The translations under genes were made by a program, and so were the position numbers. DNA of 64,000 nt, taken from the NCBI GenBank assembly GCA_026415715.1, contig JAOAGO010000006.1, positions 1 through 64,000 of the forward strand. Direction: 5' to 3'. This stretch comes from Chitinophagaceae bacterium (GTDB lineage: Bacteria > Bacteroidota > Bacteroidia > Chitinophagales > Chitinophagaceae). The notes below the pieces were generated by a model. The model was not told the origin of the DNA and ran no database searches. It saw nothing but the letters and a program-made list of their open reading frames with translations. The first letter of the stretch is position 1. Each line of letters opens with the position of its first letter. Positions 54,624 to 62,924 of this stretch are shown in pieces.

Positions 54624-57152
54624 TCAGCGTATGGCCGAAAAGAATACGGCATTACAAAGCATCAGCTTTCCGTTTTCCCAAAAACTTCTGAACATAATAT
54701 CATCGGCGAATCCAATCACAGAACCGCTTCCCATGTTTACCACACCGAATATCAGCCCGTCTTTCATTGTTTCTTTCAGCCGGAAGCCCACAAAGCCCGA
54801 AACGGGATTTTCTTTTTTCAGCACACCTACATTCCAGCCTCCTTCTTTGATAAATTCATATAAACCGCCATCCTGACGCAAGGTATAATAGTAATCGGGA
54901 TAACCAAAAGCCAGGGGATGTGTATTATCTAAAGAGATGCGATAGATAGAGCCTGTTGTCATCTCAGTTAATTCTTCTCTTTCGCGGTTTTCAAATTTTT
55001 TTAAAAGAGAATAATCTTGTTTTGACTCATTGGATTTCTTATCTTCTTCCTTTTCATTTTTAACTTTGAATCCGATATCATTTTTGGCCAGTTGAGTCAT
55101 GGCGCTGCCAAAAGCAATTACTCTTCCTCCGCGGCGAATCCATTGTTTGAATCCTTCCGTCAATTCTTTGTCGTTTAAAAACCGGTAATTTCCTTCGGGC
55201 ATAATCAATACATCAAACTTATTCCAGTTGATGCGTTGAATATCATTTGCCAGGATTTGTGTAACCGGGTAGTTTAATTCTTCATCAAAAAAATGCCATA
55301 TTGAACCTGACGCCGTGGCACTAACGGCATCGCCGGTAATCAGGCCTACTCTGGGAGGTTTCAACGGATGAATTAAATCGCTTCCGAAATCCGGCCCTTT
55401 CTCTGCCCAACCGCTTTTTACCGGATACAAAGCAACGTTGTTTTCATCTGCTGTTTTTCGTACAATCTCCCAAAGTCCTTTGCCGAAAGCTTTGTTGGAG
55501 CTTTGCAAAATAAGAATTGCTCCCCGTTCAAATTTTTTTCCTCCCGCCTCAAAAGGAACTTCCGATACCCGAAGCAAAATTCCCTTTTTCAACAGCTCAC
55601 TGACGGTTCGTGCGGAAGCCATGCCTTTCCATGGCAGCACATATCCGTATTCGGTATTCGGGTTGTTTATCTTTTTCGCAGATGGTTTTCCGCTGATCGG
55701 AATTCTTTCTCCGGAAGCATACGCTTTAACCCCGTAAACATAGGGCAGCGACCAGGCCGTAATATCATAAGTTACGGAATCATTCAGTTTTGATTTGGGT
55801 TCAAACAACACTTTTACCATGGCCGACCGGGGTTGCAGTGCACTGATGACAATATCGCGGGCACTGAGCGTAAAATTCTCTTCATTTCCGGTGAAATAGT
55901 TAATTCCGCGGAAGGTCCCGTTTCCGTATCCGTATTCAATTCCGTTTTTATCCAACAGTTCCAGCAGTCGGCCTATTCGTTCTTCATTCTGTTCGCTGTG
56001 CTGAATGACATAGGATTTGAATTCGCCTATCCCGTTTTGCACAGCCTGCTGAAAATATTTTTTGAATTCACGGATGAGTTGCGAAGCATGCTGAGAAGAT
56101 ATTTCTACGGTACTGAGCGTTGTAATAAAATGGTGCTGCACTCTTTCTTCTAATGTTAAGGTATCGCCTTCTTCGGTAATGACGCCCAAACCGCCACTGA
56201 TGCCGCCTTGTTCATAGGTCATTCCTATGGCGCCGTTGAAAGTGGGATAGGTATCTCCGTATGAAGGATAAAACAAATCAAAGCGTTGTTTGGTGAAGTA
56301 TAACCAGTGATGGGCGTCGAAATACCGTGCATTATTTTTCCCGATAATTTCCTGAAATTCTTTTTGCCACCCGGTGATGACTTCGTGATAGGGCTGAGCG
56401 GCAGGGGCAAAATAATACGGTTCATTAAATCCCTGCTCGTGAAAGTCAACATGAACCTGTGGCATCCACTGCAGATATTTTTTTATCCGGTATTGGCTCT
56501 CTTTCTGCGTTTGCCAGGCCCAGTCACGATTCAAATCAAACTGGTAATGGTTGGTTCGTCCCTGTGGCCAATGCTCCCGGTGTTCGCGGGAAAGCGGATC
56601 GGGATCAAACTTTTTTCCTACCGCCGTATGAAACCAGTTTACATAACGGTCTCTCCCGTCAGGATTCAGGCATGGGTCGATGATGATGACCGTATTTTTC
56701 AGCCACGACCTGATTTTCTCATCCGGACGAACAAAAGCATATAATGCCAGCATTGCCGTTTCGGATGAGGCAGGCTCATTTCCGTGTACATTATAGCTTA
56801 GCCACACAATAGCGGGAGCGGCCGATTCATCCGTTGGTTTCCCGTCTTTAATGAGTTGAGCCATCCGAAGATTATTCAGACGTACTGATTCCAGATTTTT
56901 TATGTGTTCGGCCGATGAAATATAGGCAAGCAGCAGAGGACGTCCTTCATAGGTTTCTCCATATTGTTCCAGTTTCATGACATCCGATGCATATTGTGCC
57001 ACATGCTGAAAATAGCTCACCATTTTCCAATACGGGGTAAAACGTGTTCCGATTTTGTAACCCAGAAATTCTTCCGGAGTTTTAATCTGCGCCTGAGTAA
57101 CCAGCCCTAAAACACCTGCCAAAAAAATCAACCCAAATTTTCTGATTTGCAT
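54624..57152 (-). CDS. M14 family zinc carboxypeptidase, exported
   Basis: The 842-residue protein has a signal peptide (GLIFLAGVLGLVTQA-Q) and the M14 metallopeptidase domain at about 40-330: H123 and E126 (NVHGNEPASSE), NPDGRDRY near 163, NRDW near 208, and a third-ligand candidate in PQVHVDFHEQG (H234 or H238). The rest holds a glutamine-amidotransferase-like segment (IMPEGNYRFLNDKELTEGFKQWIRRGGRVIAFGS). Bacteroidota carry several such peptidases on or near the cell surface; substrate is unknown. It ends 49 bp upstream of the PIG-L start, same strand. Confidence 0.9.
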   Translation of the reverse strand: MQIRKFGLIFLAGVLGLVTQAQIKTPEEFLGYKIGTRFTPYWKMVSYFQHVAQYASDVMKLEQYGETYEGRPLLLAYISSAEHIKNLESVRLNNLRMAQLIKDGKPTDESAAPAIVWLSYNVHGNEPASSETAMLALYAFVRPDEKIRSWLKNTVIIIDPCLNPDGRDRYVNWFHTAVGKKFDPDPLSREHREHWPQGRTNHYQFDLNRDWAWQTQKESQYRIKKYLQWMPQVHVDFHEQGFNEPYYFAPAAQPYHEVITGWQKEFQEIIGKNNARYFDAHHWLYFTKQRFDLFYPSYGDTYPTFNGAIGMTYEQGGISGGLGVITEEGDTLTLEERVQHHFITTLSTVEISSQHASQLIREFKKYFQQAVQNGIGEFKSYVIQHSEQNEERIGRLLELLDKNGIEYGYGNGTFRGINYFTGNEENFTLSARDIVISALQPRSAMVKVLFEPKSKLNDSVTYDITAWSLPYVYGVKAYASGERIPISGKPSAKKINNPNTEYGYVLPWKGMASARTVSELLKKGILLRVSEVPFEAGGKKFERGAILILQSSNKAFGKGLWEIVRKTADENNVALYPVKSGWAEKGPDFGSDLIHPLKPPRVGLITGDAVSATASGSIWHFFDEELNYPVTQILANDIQRINWNKFDVLIMPEGNYRFLNDKELTEGFKQWIRRGGRVIAFGSAMTQLAKNDIGFKVKNEKEEDKKSNESKQDYSLLKKFENREREELTEMTTGSIYRISLDNTHPLAFGYPDYYYTLRQDGGLYEFIKEGGWNVGVLKKENPVSGFVGFRLKETMKDGLIFGVVNMGSGSVIGFADDIMFRSFWENGKLMLCNAVFFSAIR

Positions 57153-57262
57153 ATTTTTATATTTTGCAGCGTAAGTTAAAAAACGTTAAGTTAATGCTGA
57201 CTTATTAGTTCAACAATCAAGTAAAACTATAAAGAAAAACATTCTTTGATAAAAAACGAACC

Positions 57263-58996
57263 ATGAAAAAAAATATGATAAATATTCAGCCGGCTATACT
57301 TTATGCTGCATTATTATTTACAGCTTGTAAAACTTCCCGTCATTCTTCTTTGTCTTCTTCCGTTAATCCGTATCAATACTCCATACAAAAAAAAGTAGTT
57401 GCTGAAAACGGCGCTGTGGTTTCAGCCCATCCTCTTGCCAGCCAGGTGGGTGTTGAAATTCTGAAAAAAGGAGGAAATGCCATTGATGCCGCTATTGCCA
57501 CTCAATTGGCCTTAGCGGTTGTATATCCGAATGCCGGAAACATCGGCGGAGGGGGGTTTATGGTAGCCCGGCTGGCCAATGGCGAATTGCTGGCATTAGA
57601 TTATCGTGAAAAAGCCCCCGGGGCGGCACATCGCGATATGTATCTTGACCCGGACGGCACACCCCGAACCGATAAAAGCCGCGACGGACATCTTTCGGCC
57701 GGTGTTCCGGGCACGGTAGCCGGCCTGTTTGCGGCACATCGTTACGGCAAACTGCCGTTTCGGGAACTCATTGAACCCGCCATTCAACTGGCCGAGAAAG
57801 GATTTGCCATTACAGAAAATGAAGCCGGCGCATTAAACCGCCTTCAGGATGATTTAAGAAAGTTTAATACAATTCCACCGGTTTTTATAAAATCTCAATG
57901 GAAACCTGGCGACACTTTGATTCAGAAAGACCTTGCCAGAACCCTGATGAGAATAAGAGATAACGGTTTAGCCGGATTTTATGAAGGTGAAACGGCGCGA
58001 CTTATCGTAGAGGAAATGCAAAGGGGTGGAGGTATTATTACGTACGAAGACCTTAAAAACTATAAGGCCGTGTACCGTAAGCCTCATGTCTTTACATACA
58101 AGGGTTATGACATTGTAAGCATGCCTATGCCCAGCAGCGGCGGTGTGCTGCTGAATCAGATGATGAAAATGATTGAAGATAAAAATATTGCGGCCATGGG
58201 ATTTCAAACGACACAAAGCGTTCAGCTCATGATTGAAGTAAAACGCAGGGCCTTTGCCGACAGAGCAAAATATATGGGCGACCCTGATTTTTACAAAGTG
58301 CCGGTTGAACAATTGTGCAGCCCATCATATCTGAAGGAAAGGATGCGAGATTATTCACCCGATAAAGCCACACCCAGCAGCGAAGTCAAAGCCGGGATCA
58401 TTGCGGGTTATGAGAGTGAAGAAACAACCCACCTCAGTGTAATTGATAAATACGGAAATGCGGTAGCAGTAACCACTACGCTGAACAATTCGTACGGAAG
58501 CAGAACGGTAGTAGGCCATGCCGGATTTTTCTTGAATGATGAGATGGATGATTTCAGTATTAAGCCCGGTGTACCTAACATGTTCGGTGCGGTTGGCGGT
58601 GAAGCCAATGCCATACAACCCGGCAAACGCATGTTAAGTTCAATGACGCCTACGATTGTGTTAAAAGACAAAAAGCCTTTTTTGGTTTTAGGCACCCCGG
58701 GTGGCACTACAATTCCGACTCAGATTTTCCAAACCCTTGTAAATATTCTGGAATTTAATATGAGTACGGAGGATGCCGTATATAAACCTAAGTTTCATCA
58801 TCAGTGGCTTCCCGATGAAGTGTATCTGGAAAGAGGATTTCCCGAAGAAGTGAAAAAAAACCTGGAAAAGATGGGATATCGGTTTGGCAGGGAACGTTTC
58901 GGTATTGGCCGTACGGAAATAATTAAAGTGTTGGCGGACGGAAAATTTGAAGCGGTGGCCGATATCCGCGGCGATGATGATGCCCGCGGCTATTAA
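57263..58996 (+). CDS. ggt: Gamma-glutamyltransferase, lipoprotein form
   Basis: The 577-residue protein starts with a lipoprotein signal (AALLFTAC, Cys 22), so it is membrane-tethered in the periplasm or at the surface. The nucleophile is T388 (ESEETTHLSVIDKYGNAVAVTTTLN), the residue where the proenzyme cuts itself into two subunits. The large-subunit part has GNAIDAAIATQLALAVVYPN. The enzyme cleaves gamma-glutamyl bonds, typically glutathione or gamma-glutamyl peptides. A GCS2-type ligase, which makes such bonds, is encoded less than 1 kb downstream on the other strand. Confidence 0.94.
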   Translation: MKKNMINIQPAILYAALLFTACKTSRHSSLSSSVNPYQYSIQKKVVAENGAVVSAHPLASQVGVEILKKGGNAIDAAIATQLALAVVYPNAGNIGGGGFMVARLANGELLALDYREKAPGAAHRDMYLDPDGTPRTDKSRDGHLSAGVPGTVAGLFAAHRYGKLPFRELIEPAIQLAEKGFAITENEAGALNRLQDDLRKFNTIPPVFIKSQWKPGDTLIQKDLARTLMRIRDNGLAGFYEGETARLIVEEMQRGGGIITYEDLKNYKAVYRKPHVFTYKGYDIVSMPMPSSGGVLLNQMMKMIEDKNIAAMGFQTTQSVQLMIEVKRRAFADRAKYMGDPDFYKVPVEQLCSPSYLKERMRDYSPDKATPSSEVKAGIIAGYESEETTHLSVIDKYGNAVAVTTTLNNSYGSRTVVGHAGFFLNDEMDDFSIKPGVPNMFGAVGGEANAIQPGKRMLSSMTPTIVLKDKKPFLVLGTPGGTTIPTQIFQTLVNILEFNMSTEDAVYKPKFHHQWLPDEVYLERGFPEEVKKNLEKMGYRFGRERFGIGRTEIIKVLADGKFEAVADIRGDDDARGY

Positions 58997-59148
58997 ATTA
59001 CAATCGAAAACTTGATAAAGTGCACCATTTCAATGACTTTGTTTTTATAAAAATGACCTTGCTCAGCGAATCTTTTAATCAATTTTTATCAAAATTTTTT
59101 AAGAAATAAAAACAATATTCCTAAGTTCGCCTTTTTTAAAATTTTAAA

Positions 59149-59847
59149 ATGAAAAAAACATATACAATTATCGCGGCGTTGATAAGTCTGAATTTGGTTC
59201 ATGCACAGGAAAAGCTGGCTTTTATTGCCGGCCCACAGATAACCAATGCATATTATTATATACCTCAGCCCAATCTGGGAAAAGCAAAGCAGGAAACATC
59301 CATGAAATATGGATTTCAGGCCGGGATGAACGGCAAATTTTCCTTGGAAGGAAGATTTTATTTCGTACCGGCTGCTTTTTACAGTTTGAAAGGATTCAAG
59401 GTTACTTTAACTAAACCATCTTATCCGCCGGATTCTGCTGCGATAGATAATGATGTCATGGTTCATACGTTTGAACTGGCACCGATGTTTCAGTTGAATT
59501 TCAGCAATAAGCCTGCACATTTTTTTTTCCGCATAGGTCCATCCATTGATGTTCAGATTACAGGAAGAGAACGCTTTCATCTGTCAGGGGGCGGAAGCGT
59601 GAGCCGAAAAATGAAGTTCAGTTTTGCGGACTACGGGTATGCGGGCGCCAATATTCTGTTGCATCTGGGTTATAAAACAAAAAGCGGATTTATTGTCTAC
59701 GCGCATTATACGCATGGTGTGGGCAGTATTGTAAACACCGATGGCGGGCCAAAAATATTTCACAGAGCCGCTGGCATTTCATTAGGTAAATTTTTTACTT
59801 CCCGAAAAGAAGAGGATGTTATACGCCGGATAAGAACTGGCTATTGA
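59149..59847 (+). CDS. Outer membrane beta-barrel protein, PorT-like
   Basis: The 232-residue protein has a signal peptide (TIIAALISLNLVHA-Q) and amphipathic strands across the rest (KYGFQAGMNGKFSLEGRFYFVPAAFYSLKGF, HFFFRIGPSIDVQITG, GAGANILLHLGYKTKSGF-type), ending AAGISLGKFF followed by a basic tail. This is an eight-stranded-type barrel of the PorT/OMP_b-brl class. Ligand unknown. Its last 29 bases overlap the end of the convergent ligase gene. Confidence 0.8.
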   Translation: MKKTYTIIAALISLNLVHAQEKLAFIAGPQITNAYYYIPQPNLGKAKQETSMKYGFQAGMNGKFSLEGRFYFVPAAFYSLKGFKVTLTKPSYPPDSAAIDNDVMVHTFELAPMFQLNFSNKPAHFFFRIGPSIDVQITGRERFHLSGGGSVSRKMKFSFADYGYAGANILLHLGYKTKSGFIVYAHYTHGVGSIVNTDGGPKIFHRAAGISLGKFFTSRKEEDVIRRIRTGY

Positions 59848-60928
59848 TATATTTTGCCACTTCTTTCAAATCATTTGTTTGCTCATATACTTTCAGCTGC
59901 CTGTCAGCCCCCGTGCCTTCCTCCAGGATTTTATGTACATAAGCAATCCGATGCCGGCTACCAAGATGATCAAGCACAGGGTCAACAAAATCCAGCAGTT
60001 CGTAAATTAAAGCACGGGTGTTTACTTCTTCTTCTTTGCCGAAATCAATCAGATAACCGTCTATTCCATATCGGCTGGCCCTCCATTTGTTTTCATTAAT
60101 TAACGCTCTGGAATACTGAATGAAGTTCAGGTTTTTTGAACGTAACATGTAAATACGAGCGCAGATGGCCTGAAACAAAGCGGCCATGGCAATGGTTTCG
60201 TTCACGGTTAACGGAATATCGCAAATTCTGAACTCTACCGTATTAAAAAAAGGATGCACCCTGAGATCCCACCATATTTTTTTGGCATTATCAATACAAT
60301 TGGTTTTAATCAGAAGTTTTACATAATTATCGTAGGCTTCGATACTGTCGAAGGAATCGGGGATGCCGGTGCGGGGAAATTTGTCGAATACTTTTGTACG
60401 AAAAGATTTATATCCGGTCATCCGTCCTTCCCAAAAAGGAGAATTCGTACTTAATGCAAAGATGTGCGGAAGAAAATAGCGGGTGCTGTTGGCAATATGA
60501 TTAGCCATTATCCGGCTTTCCATGCCCACATGCACATGCAAACCGAAAATAAGATTACTCCGCGCAGCCTCCTGCAATTCATTTACAATTTCATTATAGC
60601 GGGCATGATCGGTAATAAGCTGGCTTTGCCAATGGCTGAAGGGATGTGTTCCGGAAGCTCCCATTTTAAAACCCAGTTCATCAGCAATACCTGAAATAAT
60701 TTTTCGCAGTGTGGCAACATCCTGCCATGCCTGATCAATATCGTTGCAAATATCGGTGCCGACCTCTACCACCGCCTGATGCATTTCGGCTTTCACCTTG
60801 TCTTTAATTACTTTCTGGCCTTCCTGAACGATCCTTTGCTGATGACTTTTCAGCTCATAGGTTTGCGGATCCATTACCATATACTCTTCTTCTACCCCAA
60901 GCGTAAAGGTTTTATAGTTCAGATGCAT
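59819..60928 (-). CDS. Carboxylate-amine ligase, GCS2/YbdK type
   Basis: ATG 60928 gives 369 residues; a longer frame adds a basic tail that overlaps the ATP-grasp gene. The motif FTLGVEEEYMVMD near residue 7 and FGLHVHVGM, TNSPFWEGRMTGYKSFR, VEFRICDIPLTVNET are those of the GCS2 (YbdK) family, an ATP-dependent carboxylate-amine ligase class related to plant-type glutamate-cysteine ligase. YbdK itself has weak glutamate-cysteine ligase activity. It follows the ATP-grasp gene by 11 bp on the same strand. A gamma-glutamyl product is likely, acceptor unknown. Confidence 0.9.
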   Translation of the reverse strand: MHLNYKTFTLGVEEEYMVMDPQTYELKSHQQRIVQEGQKVIKDKVKAEMHQAVVEVGTDICNDIDQAWQDVATLRKIISGIADELGFKMGASGTHPFSHWQSQLITDHARYNEIVNELQEAARSNLIFGLHVHVGMESRIMANHIANSTRYFLPHIFALSTNSPFWEGRMTGYKSFRTKVFDKFPRTGIPDSFDSIEAYDNYVKLLIKTNCIDNAKKIWWDLRVHPFFNTVEFRICDIPLTVNETIAMAALFQAICARIYMLRSKNLNFIQYSRALINENKWRASRYGIDGYLIDFGKEEEVNTRALIYELLDFVDPVLDHLGSRHRIAYVHKILEEGTGADRQLKVYEQTNDLKEVAKYINSQFLSGV

Positions 60929-60939
60929 AAAGATGAATT

Positions 60940-61893
60940 TTATGATAATGGAATTTTTTCGCAACTTCTTTTTACGTACTCTCCCCATGTCAGATTATCT
61001 TCTCCGTCTTTATGCTCCAAGGCTCTTACAATGGCATATTGTGCAGCGGTTTCAACTACCCATTCAAAATTTTCCTGTCCTACGCTGTGTATATCGGCAT
61101 CGGGAGCGGGATTGCAGAAGTCTATAGCGTACGGAACACCATCCCGCACGGCTAATTCTACCGTATTAAAATCATATCCGAGATATTGATTGATGCGAAG
61201 AACAATATCCGTCATTTGTTGCAACCGTTCCGGGGTGGGCCGAAAATCGGAAACATAGCGAAGATGATGAGGATTTCGGGGTTCATAGGGCATGATGCGC
61301 ACATATTTCCGGCCAATGCAATAACAACGGTAATATTCGCTGAACACGATTTCTTCCTGTAAAAGCATTACCAGTTTACCGGTTTCGGAGTGCCGTTGAA
61401 AAAACTCCTCTGCATTTTTTAACTTATAAACATGTTTCCATCCGCCGCCGGCAAAGGGTTTCATATAGGCAGGAAATCCTACATAGTTAAAAATACCTTC
61501 CCAATCCAACGGATAAGCCAGATTTGTAAACGACTCGGCCGAAGTGTCATCCGGATGCTCCCGCGAAGGCAAAATAACCGTTCGGGGCACAGGCACTCCG
61601 ATTTTTGTCATCAAACAGTTATTAAAGTATTTATCATCGGCGCTCCACCAGAACGGATTATTGATGACTGCTGTTCCGGTCAAGGCCGCATTTTTGCGCC
61701 ATGTTCTGTAAAAAGGCACATCCTGCGAAATACGGTCTATTATTACAGCATAGCCTGAAGCATCTCCCTGCACCGCTTTGTCTATCCGAACAGGTTCAGC
61801 TGTAATACCGGGTATTTGACGGCTGTTTATTCGTTCAATCAGCGCAAGCGGAAATGAACGTTCTTTTCCAAATAATATTCCTATCTTTTTCAT
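60940..61893 (-). CDS. ATP-grasp ligase
   Basis: The 317-residue protein has a pre-ATP-grasp N-terminal domain (MKKIGILFGKERSF), a central ATP-binding part (YVGFPAYMKPFAGGGWKHVYKL, VMLLQEEIVFSEYYRCYCIGRKYVRIMPY) and the metal/phosphate end (FNTVELAVRDGVPYAIDFCNPAPDADI). Such ligases join a carboxylate to an amine, often building short peptides. Upstream of its ATG lies TAAATTTT-N4. It sits 11 bp before the GCS2 gene and diverges from an esterase gene: a small-molecule ligase cluster. Confidence 0.88.
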   Translation of the reverse strand: MKKIGILFGKERSFPLALIERINSRQIPGITAEPVRIDKAVQGDASGYAVIIDRISQDVPFYRTWRKNAALTGTAVINNPFWWSADDKYFNNCLMTKIGVPVPRTVILPSREHPDDTSAESFTNLAYPLDWEGIFNYVGFPAYMKPFAGGGWKHVYKLKNAEEFFQRHSETGKLVMLLQEEIVFSEYYRCYCIGRKYVRIMPYEPRNPHHLRYVSDFRPTPERLQQMTDIVLRINQYLGYDFNTVELAVRDGVPYAIDFCNPAPDADIHSVGQENFEWVVETAAQYAIVRALEHKDGEDNLTWGEYVKRSCEKIPLS

Positions 61894-61897
61894 ATAA

Positions 61898-61905
61898 AAA
61901 ATTTA
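61898..61905 (-). promoter_or_regulatory. Near-consensus -7 box 4 nt before the ATP-grasp gene
   Basis: The minus strand reads TAAATTTT-TTAT-ATG: one mismatch (final T for G) and 4-nt spacing. It faces the esterase promoter on the other strand, 112 bp away. Confidence 0.35.
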
Positions 61906-62016
61906 AGGAATAACGGAAGTCGATTCCGTTTCACCAAATATATTTTTTCAGATTCATATAAACAAAAAACTTTTCCATTCTATCGGGTATAATATGCTGA
62001 AATCCGGAGTAACCTT

Positions 62017-62024
62017 TATTTTTG
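62017..62024 (+). promoter_or_regulatory. -7 box 4 nt before the esterase gene (predicted leaderless)
   Basis: TATTTTTG matches TAnnTTTG exactly and is followed by AAAA and the ATG at 62029. No TTTG lies at -33, so promoter strength is uncertain. Confidence 0.5.
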
Positions 62025-62028
62025 AAAA

Positions 62029-62865
62029 ATGAGTAAAACGAATACAGGAAATATCCGCACTGAATATATTAAAATCTATTCCTCATTCCTGAAACGAATT
62101 GTGAAACTTGATTTTTACCTGCCGGCAGTTATGACGGATCATATTCCGAACAGCGTATTATTGATAAATGACGGACAGGATCTTGTTAAAATGCCTTTTG
62201 AAAAGATACTGAATTCTCTATACGAAGAAGATGTCATTAAACCGCTGTTGTGCTGCGGAATTCATGCCGGCCCGGAACGCAAGCAGGAATATGGCACCAG
62301 CAGCACACCTGATTACAAAGGAAGGGGTGCCAAAGCACCTCTTTATACACGGTTTATTATTGATGAATTACTGCCTAAGATTAAATCCCGTTATGGCCAT
62401 TACTATCTTTCAGATCATGGTTTCGCCGGTTTTTCACTGGGCGGTCTCAGCGCATTAGACATTGCATGGAATCATCCGGAAATTTTTTCCAAAGTGGGCG
62501 TTTTTTCCGGTTCTCTGTGGTGGAGGTCGGTGAACCAGCATGATCCGGCATACCGCGATGAACAACACCGAATCATGCACCAGATTATCCGAAATTCAGA
62601 AAAAAAACCAAATCTTAAATTCTTTTTTCAATGCGGACAATTAGACGAAACAGAAGACCGAAACGGAAATGGCATAATTGATTCCATTGATGATACACTG
62701 GATTTGATTCGGGAACTTGAAGCCAAAGGCTATCTCCGAAATAAAGACATTCATTATTTAGAGCTGGAAAACGGACGGCATGATGTGGAAACCTGGGCTC
62801 TGGCTTTTCCTTATTTTTTAAAATGGGGGTGGAAGAAAGAGAAAGAAAAAAAAGCTGTGTCCTGA
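62029..62865 (+). CDS. Alpha/beta hydrolase, esterase D/enterochelin-esterase type
   Basis: The 278-residue cytoplasmic protein has the nucleophile S136 in GFSLGG, H251 (NGRHDVETW) and a candidate acid near D206 (QLDETED), as in esterases of the Fes/esterase D type. The stretch DRNGNGIIDSID at 210-221 matches an EF-hand calcium loop (D1, N3, N5, G6, I8, D9, D12) and sits beside the acid, so calcium might shape the active site. It diverges from the ATP-grasp/GCS2 pair, suggesting it releases or activates their product. Confidence 0.85.
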   Translation: MSKTNTGNIRTEYIKIYSSFLKRIVKLDFYLPAVMTDHIPNSVLLINDGQDLVKMPFEKILNSLYEEDVIKPLLCCGIHAGPERKQEYGTSSTPDYKGRGAKAPLYTRFIIDELLPKIKSRYGHYYLSDHGFAGFSLGGLSALDIAWNHPEIFSKVGVFSGSLWWRSVNQHDPAYRDEQHRIMHQIIRNSEKKPNLKFFFQCGQLDETEDRNGNGIIDSIDDTLDLIRELEAKGYLRNKDIHYLELENGRHDVETWALAFPYFLKWGWKKEKEKKAVS

Positions 62866-62867
62866 AA

Positions 62868-62899
62868 CAACAAATCCCGTTTTGCAACGGGATTTGTTG
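62868..62899. terminator. Bidirectional hairpin between convergent genes
   Basis: CAACAAATCCCGTT (62868-62881) and AACGGGATTTGTTG (62886-62899) form a perfect 14-bp stem with a TTGC loop. It lies 2 bp after the esterase stop and 25 bp before the receptor stop. There is no long U-run, but T-rich arms on each strand fit a shared terminator. Its core ATCCCGTT is the same as in the nrdJ terminator. Confidence 0.65.
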
Positions 62900-62924
62900 T
62901 AAGAAAGGTGATGTTGTTTCTGAA

